DNA from: Cristatella mucedo
Lineage: Eukaryota > Bryozoa > Phylactolaemata > Cristatellidae
Direction: 5' to 3'
Assembly: GCA_009760855.2 (NCBI GenBank)
Contig: WPIO01000140.1
Location: 809,501 to 873,500 of the forward strand
Length of the DNA: 64,000 bases
The position numbers and the translations under genes were made by a program. Below are positions 56,639-64,000 of the stretch, in pieces (the first letter of the stretch is position 1; the number at the start of each line of letters is the position of its first letter). The notes under the pieces are model-generated. The model was not told where the DNA came from and did no database searches. It saw only the letters and a list, made by a program, of their open reading frames with translations.

Positions 56639-57202
56639 GGGGAGCCACCGCTCTTCTTTTTACACGGAGGCGGCTAGAAAAGAGCCGTGCCGAGCCGGGT
56701 CGCTCGCCTTCAGCCGACGCGAAGCTGCTGAGTCGAGTTTGATATTTTTCTAAAAGGCGAGCGTGTTCTTAGAGGGTCTTTGAAGGCCACGCAGCCGTGA
56801 GTCATGTGCGGCCCGGTTTTTAAAAAGAAAACTTGCGAAGCCCCTAAGGATTTTGATAGCGTACAATGACAGCTGTATCGTCATCACTGGCACTTGCGGC
56901 GGCTGAGAGGGAGCAGTAATAAGTAGCATCGCTCAGCGGTAGCACGTGGAGGTGCGAAAAGATCGATACGGAGCTTGTACGAAGAAAGGAACGCGAGAAA
57001 CAGATGGATCTCTGGCTTAGCTTTAAATGCCGCCAAATCGGGGATGTCGTGGTGCTGTTCGACAGAGAGCTCTCTCAAGGATTTATCGTTGCGTCCTTGA
57101 GAGTCGAACCCGCTACGCCAGTAGCCGGAGGCGGAAGTCATACATCTTACGAACTTTCGAGGGTAAACATGCAATTCCTTTTTTTGACGGGTCACAGAAG
57201 AA

Positions 57203-57360
57203 GAGCCGCTGGTCCAGCGGTTAAGGTGCTCGCCCCGAGGACCAAAGTCTGGCCGAGGCCGTGGGCTCGAGCCCCGAAGCGTATGTGAAGCGCCTGTGCA
57301 GAGATTAAGTTCTCTTGGAGCGCTATGCAAATGCATTGCTTATTTACTTATTTGTATTTA
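57203..57360 (+). mobile_element. SINE family B
   Basis: GCGGTTAAGGTGCTCGCCCC, GTGGGCTCGAGCCCC and the tail GTGAAGCGCCTGTGCAGAGA, then GGAGCGCTATGCAAATGCA and a (TTTA)-rich end. Confidence 0.85.
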
Positions 57361-57721
57361 AGTCAAAAGTGCAAGTCCACTCAAGCTTCTTTGTTTGGCG
57401 GATCTGTGAAAGGCCGAGTACCGACTGGCCCGGCAATCGCGGCGAAGCCTCTTCAGGCTCGACCCGTGACGGAGTGACCTTTTTTGTTTTTAGAGAAAGC
57501 TTTTCCGTGCCTCGCGCTCGCACGTTCAACGAATCGACCCTCGGATCGGGAGTCGTAAGGGCTAAAGGGCAGCGTGAGCTCGAGCGTCTCCTGGCGCCGC
57601 TTCGCCGTCGGTCTCCCCGTGGGGGGGGGGAGTAGGGGCCGGCGGCCTCAATAGCGAAACCGGATGGGCGCACCGAGAGAGCGCAGTTCGGCGCTCTTCC
57701 GGTTCGGCTGCCGCTCCTAGT

Positions 57722-57730
57722 CGGTCTCTT

Positions 57731-57823
<93 letters not shown>

Positions 57824-57824
57824 A
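57722..57824. repeat. (TC)n microsatellite
   Basis: About 48 TC units with one early interruption, opposite in orientation to the GA array 1.1 kb away. Confidence 0.97.
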
Positions 57825-59427
57825 GGGAAGCCGAAAGCGCTCCTTTTGCTCTCCGACTTCTGAAAGGTCAAAATAGTGCGCGCGCCTTTCAACGCGCCCT
57901 GCGACGTGGTAAGCAGGCGTGAACCACGGATGCTGACCGCAGCAGCAGCTAGTGGCCTCGTAGGGGTCGCGTAAATTAATCGCGTCGCTCGCCCTCGCCT
58001 TAGTCCGGCACCGCACTGCCGGTTAATGAGCGACGTCTATTCCGTAGTATTCTGCATAATCCCCTATGTTAAGTGATCGCAAAAGCAACGGCTTCTTGTC
58101 GAATGCTGACTAGTTTCCTAAATATGTCGGGAATAGCCATGAGCCAAAGCTGCATGCCAGCAAAATAATCACATCATTATTTCCTAACGCGTAGAATGCG
58201 ATAGAATAAGGAAATGCATCTCAAGACATCTGACATCTGATATTAAGCTATGTTCCAACTTAATTTGCAGACTTAAAGAAGACACGCCCGATCACGAGTT
58301 TGGAAGCGGTGTGGATCTAGAAAGTTGGCTGAGTCGCAGCAAGCGACTTCCGGACGCGCTCCTTCGAGGCGTTCGAGGCTTTGACAGCGAGGCTAGTGAG
58401 TTCCTGGCTGCTGCTGGCCGGACGTGGCCCGGACTGTGGACGTAGCTCTGTACGAATTGCCGAGCGGGCAGCAGCGGGCTGCTTTGTAGCCGTCCAGCGA
58501 TTGAAGCGCTGAGATTTGGACATTCTTCGTACGCGACAGCTGCCAGTGCAAAAGGGGGAAAAGAGGGCAAGAGCGGAGAGTGAAGACTGAAAGAGATTTT
58601 TTTACATTCAGCTGCTGCGAGGAAAATTCCGAATTGCACAGGAAGTCATAATAACCCGCGGCCGAAAGGCCAGATGTGCCCCTCCCCCCCGACGCTCTGG
58701 CTGAACTCGCGACGACGCCTGTCTGACCCCTATTACAGCCATTTAACTCCGGCCTGCGAGGCCGACCTGACCCCATTCTGCGTATCGGCAGTTCGTTCCA
58801 CTGCTGTTATACCATAGCTCATTTTAGTAATAACTAAAAATCTTTCCCTATCTGGGTGCTTGCAATAAGACCAGCGCCCAGGTGCTGTCCAGGGTGAGCA
58901 TATTCCGTTTTCATGATGCGGTTGCCACGATACGAAAATTCATCTCAAGTAGTTTTAAAAATGCTTTTGGGTGTACCGAGATAACCTAGGACACACTCGC
59001 TGTCACATACCGTACTAGGCAATAACTAAAGAGCCGGATCTACCACCTACCTAAGGAAGCAACCATAGGGAGGTTCCCAGCTTTAATAATAGTTCTGAAA
59101 AACAGCGGTCCTCCATTCGTGGTTAGGGTAAAGAAAGTCAGTTCAAAGTGTCTGCAATGCATTTTTTAGTTAACCGACAAGTAAATTGCAAGTAAACGGT
59201 GAATGCTACCGGATGTAATACTCACGCCGCTAACTTGCGCCAACGCAAGAACTTGGTCAAACTTGTCAATCGCCCCTTACATCGTGAGCAATCATACAAA
59301 GTTAACAACCCTCAAGGGCTGTACGTATTTTTACTCGTTGCTCCTTCGCACTTGCATATTTTCAGCAGCCAGATAAATGCCTTCGAGCTCATATCGCTTG
59401 CGTTATTAGCAGGTTTCTTTTTTCGCT

Positions 59428-59900
59428 GACCCACAAGGCCCGCTATGGCCTGACTCTTTCATACCTAGATGAACTCTGTACCAGTTTTAGACTCCTCGTG
59501 CCCTCAGGTACTCTACGGGCAATGAACTAGGTGTTCCACTCCTACGCTTATAAACCGTTGGCAAAAGAAGCTTTTGCTCTGCAAGTCCTAGACTGAGGAA
59601 CTCACTTCCACAATTCTTACGCAACCGCATCTATTCCCGAGGTGCTACTTCCGGTGCTACTTCCGGTGCTACTCACTTCCTCGGCTGCCCTGCTGATTAA
59701 GCTGTGCCTCTCATTTTCTCTTTGTTGCGCGAGATGAAATCTTCTGTCAACCGCGTTCGTTCTGAAAGCCGAATACGCAATGAGTGCGCTATAGAAAACT
59801 CTCCGGCTTAACACTCCCTTTGTCTTTGTGGAGTTACAGACGGCGATACATTCTATTCCGTTAGGTTTCTTCTTCCTTGATGCCCACCGTTTTGTCTGCA
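59428..59900 (+). mobile_element. Decayed LINE family 2 fragment
   Basis: Plus-strand CTGACCCACAAGGCCCGCTA and the 3' UTR block TTTGTGGAGTTACAGACGG match the copy at 62818-64000 in diverged form. It contains a 12-bp unit GGTGCTACTTCC repeated almost three times at 59641-59672. Confidence 0.7.
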
Positions 59901-60234
59901 AGACAAAGCAGCAAGACAAAGACATGACAAAGCCAGACCTTGAGGGCTCATGATATGGGTGACATAAGAAACAAGGCTATTGCATCAAGTTCGGCAAAGC
60001 TGTGGAAGCTGCTTTTTTTGTCTGATCCTCACGAGATCTCCTCGTCTCCTCACGAGATCTCTTCGTCAAGCAAAAACCACTGAAAATCACTTAGCAATTT
60101 AGATCATGGAGATAGCTTACTGCAGATCAGTGATTACGCGATTGCAAGCGGCAGGAAGCCCTCTCTACAGTGGACTTCCGCTCTCTCGGATCTCTGCTCT
60201 GCTTGATTTTTGCTTTCACTTTTGCCCTATGCAG

Positions 60235-60625
60235 CCTACGGCTCTGGCTGTCGAGGTCAAGCAGTGTGCCAATAATGAGCTGTTCCATTCCTCCGCTTAA
60301 AGACCGCTTGGCGACAGACGCTTTAGCTCTGCACGTCCTAGACAGTAGAACTCGCTGCCACAATTCTTACACCACGACAACTACTCTACTGCTGCCGACT
60401 GTGGCTCATCCTTTACAGAGGTCCTGAGCTGCTACTTTCATGCTACTCAATACCTCAACTTCTCTACTGACTCTGCTATGCTTCCCACTTTCTCTTTGTT
60501 GCATGAGAGGAAGTCTGTTGGCTGCCGAGGGTGTACCGACAGCCGCCTGGGCTGTTAGTGAACTATACACAACTCTCCAGTGAAGTCTTTATGGCTTAGT
60601 GGAGTTACAGACGGAGCTACATATT
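60235..60625 (+). mobile_element. Decayed LINE family 2 fragment
   Basis: Plus-strand GTCCTGAGCTGCTACTTTCA, TGCTACTCAATACCTCAAC and TAGTGGAGTTACAGACGGAG match the family 2 ORF end and 3' UTR. Confidence 0.75.
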
Positions 60626-60878
60626 ACCTTACATTACAATAACCGGAAGTAGACACATATTTTCAACATTCTAAGCTCCACAAACTGAGACTGGTTTCTT
60701 TGTCGCAGTTTGACTGCACTCAGTAGTCAATCTCTCTTCGAACGCCGAACGCCGAACGCGCCATGCGCTCACCTGGCCACTTAGTTGAAGGTGATATGGT
60801 TGCTGGAAATCGATCGCAGCGGTTCAAAATCACAAAACTGCACATGTTCTAGATGAGATTGCTCTGTGTGCATCTATT

Positions 60879-61060
60879 CTGTGAGCCGCAATGGCTCACT
60901 AGGTAAGGCTGTTGCCTTTCACCGTCTCGGCCCCGAGGTCGTGGGTTCGAATCCTGTGGTGGGCTATCCTTTATTGCAGCTGCAAGCAGTGGTGATAGCG
61001 GTCAAGGCTCTTCTGTCTCTATACAAAAAGAGGCTGTTAAATCAGCTAGTTTTTTTATTC
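60879..61060 (+). mobile_element. tRNA-derived SINE, family A (well preserved)
   Basis: TGGCTCACTAGGTAAGG, B box GGGTTCGAATCC, GCTGCAAGCAGTGGTGATAG and the tail AAAAAGAGGCTGTTAAATCA with a T-rich end. The best-preserved copy in the window. Confidence 0.88.
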
Positions 61061-62012
61061 TCTGCTCAAACACAAGGGTAGCACCAGTGTAGTAGTTGCT
61101 TATCCATCTACTACCCATCGTAGCGAATGACCGGGCAGTCGCCTGCGCTTGCCGGCGGCACGTGACAAGGCATCGTGACCCGAAGCTAGCCAGCGAGTCG
61201 GAGCGCAGCATTGCTGTTGCTGCGCACTAGCATGGACGCTGGCGAATCGGAGTGCGGCTTCCTGCTGGTGTGCCGACGAGATTTTTTGTCGTCCTATAAT
61301 CGAAAATTCCGAACCGTTAGCGATTCACGTCTGCACAACGGATGACTTTTACGAGCTTAGAGTACTGCTGAGTACGCGTTTTTGAAAGTAATTTGTTATT
61401 GTTATGCACACCGACACGTCACATCATCAGAACCTCAGTACCGCATGAAAATTAATCAGCACAGTAATCTTAACTAAAACTCACTATTTACATGTGCACG
61501 CGGGGCTGGGATGCAACGATCGACATCGAGTGCTAGTGTAGTAGTATCAGCTGGATTTCTGCCAGACCTTATTGAACTGAGGATACCGTTGTTGATTTTG
61601 GTTTTCCCTACAGCGCCGGAGGTCTGTGTTTTGTTCGCAAAAGACTAACGCCACATTTCCTTTTTCGAAGGAAAGCGCAATCAAAAAGCCACCAGTGGCA
61701 CCGTACAAGACCAGGGTATTGGTGAAACAACCTTATGTGCTTACTGTCTTATTTCCATCTCATCGTTAGAGCGAAGTGTGCTGCCCCAAGCAAGGCAAGT
61801 TCACCTTCTCCCAACGTTTACTTTCAATAACCATTATAGTAAGTAGCATTAGACCGGCACTCGTATTCAGCTCGTAATAATCACTCTTAAGTTGATTGCA
61901 TAGTCTTTATTTACGTCGGTTTCCTTTGCCACCACAGCCTGCAGATGAGACGCTATCAACAGCAACTTGAAAGTATCAAGTTTCTGGTACCACACTTCCA
62001 CGAGGAATATCT

Positions 62013-62645
62013 AGGCTGGTGCAAAACTCTGCAGCTAGGCTTATCTGTCATGAGCGTCGCAGTTGCCACGTTACCCCACTTCTCGCCGACCTGCACTGGC
62101 TACCAGTCAAGCAACGGATTGACTTCAAGGTTTTGTCGCTCACTTTTAGGTCCCTTCATTCTATGGCTCCAACCTATCTCTCAGATATACTACCCCATCA
62201 GGCCAAGCATCGCACCACCCGCTTTTCGGAATCCAACAGCTTACAAATACCTTGTACAAACCTTAAATCCTTTGGAGACCATGCATTTAGTTCGTATGCT
62301 CCCAAAGCCTGGAACTCCCTCCCGACCTGCGTCAGAACATCCCCTGACTTGACCACATTTAAAAGAACTAAAAAGCACACCTATTTAGGGCAGCATTTAG
62401 TGGGTCCCTGTGATTCGTCCTTGATGTGCTTATGCGTGCTGACACTGCATGCTGCCACTAACCACATTTGCATGCTGACCCTGTGCATGTCACCCCTAAC
62501 CATGTTATTCATTTTGTTTGTTTTTCAAGCATGATTTTACTTACCATTCAATTGCATTTCCCTTTGCAGCAAATGTAAAGCGCCTAGAAAGAGATTAAGT
62601 TCTCTGAGGGTGCTTTATCAAGTGCATTATTATTATTATTATTAT
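62013..62645 (+). mobile_element. LINE family 1, RT C-terminus and complete 3' end
   Basis: Plus-strand [39 protein letters not shown] and APKAWNSLPTCVRTSPDL; one base lost near 62365 shifts the ORF end. Stem-loop and (ATT)n to 62645. Serves as the empty-site reference for the LTR insertion at 15895. Confidence 0.9.
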
Positions 62646-62701
62646 TTTATGACCCACGTTTATTACGGCTGAATCAACTTTATGTATGAGCGATACTGAA
62701 A

Positions 62702-62705
<4 letters not shown>

Positions 62706-62783
<78 letters not shown>
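62706..62783. repeat. (GA)n microsatellite with a GGGGGA break
   Basis: GA dinucleotides on the plus strand, interrupted once near 62733. Confidence 0.95.
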
Positions 62784-62785
<2 letters not shown>

Positions 62786-62817
62786 TGAAGAAGTTGGGTC
62801 CATTCATGCTATGCAAT

Positions 62818-64000
62818 GTATCTCCGTCTGTAACTCCAAAAAGTCATAAAGACCATGTGGGTGTTACGCAGAAGAGTTTTGTATAGCCGACTCACAGCCT
62901 AAGCGGCTTACGGTACGCATTCGGTAGCCAACAGACTTCGTCTCACGCAACAAAGAGTAAGTGGGAAGCATAGCAGAGTCAGGAGAGCAGTTGAGATAGT
63001 GAGTAGCATGGAAGTAGCAGCTCAGGACCGCTGACAAGGATGTGTCATTGTCGGCAGCAGGAGAGTAGTCGTCGTTTCGCAAGACTTGTGGGAGCGAGCT
63101 CCACAGTCTAGGATCTTCAGTGCTAAAGCTTCTGTCGCCAACAGTCTTTAAGCGGAGGAATGGAATAGCTAATTTATTGTCAACACAGGACCTGAGGGCG
63201 CGAACAGGCTGAAACTGATGCAGCAGTTCAGCTAGGTACGAAGGAGCGAAGCCGTGGCGGGCCTTGTGGGTCAGCGTAAGAACTTTGCTTTGTATCCGTT
63301 GGTCAACCGGCATCCATCCTAGCTCTTTTAGCAAAGGAGACACATGCTCAAACCTCTGGGGTTTGAAGACTAGCCTTGCAGCCATATTCATAGTCAGCTG
63401 CAGTGGCCTAATCACGTTCTTTGGTAGCCCAGCCAAAACGGAATTACAATAATCAAGCCGAGACAGAACTAAAGAGGTAGTTAAGTTTTTTACAAGCCAC
63501 TGTGGAAGACAGCTCTTAATCTTGGATAAGTATTGGACGTGATGGCTAGCTGTAGAAGCAGTCTTCTGAATGGAGCTTTTAAAATTGAGGCAGCTTTGGA
63601 AAAGACACCTAAATTTCGAGCACGTGGCGATGGTCGCACAGCAGCATTACCTAGTAGAAGAGCAAAGTCTTTTAATCCAGCCACACGCTTAGGGTGTCCT
63701 ATGAACAGAAGTTCGGTTTTATTGTCATTTAATTTCAGGAAGTTTTTCCGACATCTAGGATCGAATGTCAGCAAGGCAAGCATTCAGTTTCTCTGTTGAT
63801 GCGGCAGACTTCGCCGGTTTAAATGACAAATACAGCTGAGTATCGTCAGCATAAAAGTGATGGCCTATTCCATGAGCCCGATTCACTTTTCCCAGAGGTT
63901 GAGTATAAATGGAGAGCAGCAAAGGACCGAGGACGGACCCTTGAGGGACTCCCCGGGTGACCCTCATCGTGTGTGAGACCTGACTGACTGACAGTCTGTG
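62818..64000 (-). mobile_element. LINE family 2 copy, runs off the window end
   Basis: The minus strand reads [20 protein letters not shown] (RT motif B region), [14 protein letters not shown] (catalytic YADD), ENFLKLNDNKTELLFIGHPK and LVFKPQRFEHVSPLLKELGW. One frameshift lies near 63600 and another near 63470. The 5' part lies beyond 64000. 3' boundary set by comparison with 53316. Confidence 0.9.

Larger units (their letters stand above)
55300..58800. other. GC-rich, CpG-containing zone without recognised genes
   Basis: Composition is clearly GC-richer than the flanks and it holds two long opposed GA/TC arrays, a SINE and a short minus-strand ORF at 58523-58317. It looks like a promoter or first-exon zone, but no conserved domain was found. 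Confidence 0.4.

Noticed and set aside
56386-58016. ORFs with long Arg-Glu repeats on both strands
   Set aside because: They are translations of the GA and TC arrays and have no other coding evidence.
59199-59429. Plus-strand ORF with HREQSYKVNNPQGLYVFLL
   Set aside because: A faint resemblance to integrase-type sequence did not extend to any catalytic motif; its 3' end runs into a LINE family 2 fragment.
60879-61060. Functional tRNA gene at the B-box sequences
   Set aside because: The A/B-box sequences are followed by a conserved non-tRNA body and tail present in many copies, and no cloverleaf with paired acceptor ends was seen; these are SINEs.
61231-61344. Plus-strand ORF MDAGESECGFLLVCRR as a divergent gene partner
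   Set aside because: It is only 20 bases from the minus-strand ATG at 61211, leaving no room for two 5' UTRs, and neither has homology.

Overview
The window is nuclear DNA from an animal. It holds spliced genes with GT-AG introns, long microsatellites, tRNA-derived SINEs, many 5'-truncated LINE copies and pieces of DNA transposons. One gene belongs to the LAP (LRR and PDZ) family, which is known from animals. The species cannot be fixed from sequence alone; an invertebrate or basal deuterostome with introns of 0.1-7 kb fits best.

Two protein-coding genes can be rebuilt exon by exon, both on the minus strand. (1) QTRT2, the non-catalytic subunit of the queuine tRNA-ribosyltransferase, runs from 15301 down to 1522 in 10 exons and gives 424 residues. 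(2) A LAP-family leucine-rich-repeat protein runs from 52463 down to 20480 in 16 exons and gives 556 residues. It has the LRR array and the LAP-specific region of Scribble/Lano, but it stops with a hydrophobic C-terminus before any PDZ domain, so it looks Lano(LRRC1)-like. All exon phases join without a break in both models. The two genes are head-to-tail about 5.2 kb apart. They act in unrelated processes (tRNA queuosine modification; cell polarity), and nothing suggests they are functionally linked.

Layout. 34-218: a SPIN-like hAT MITE with a perfect 8-bp target-site duplication. 480-1300: a decayed Tc1 transposase. 1522-15301: QTRT2, whose introns carry LINE and SINE pieces, three Tc1 remnants (two of them head-to-head with a 149-bp perfect inverted repeat) and a long TA array close to a splice acceptor. 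15302-20479: intergenic, holding a LINE copy split by a 1,543-bp solo-LTR-like insertion that itself carries a 68-bp LINE tail, then a GC-rich stretch. 20480-52463: the LAP gene, whose introns hold at least ten LINE copies of different ages, SINEs and a decayed hAT transposase. 52464-64000: no recognised gene, but SINEs, two copies of a second LINE family (one running off the window end), opposed GA/TC arrays and a GC-rich zone that may hold unrecognised first exons.

Two observations stand out. One is the nested LINE / LTR / LINE-tail locus, where repeats inside the LTR carry hairpins with a compensatory base change. The other is the shared 3' stem-loop of the LINE family and one SINE family, seen also as many tail-only insertions. 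I did not find a clearly new multi-gene system. All homology statements rest on motif recognition from memory, without database searches.
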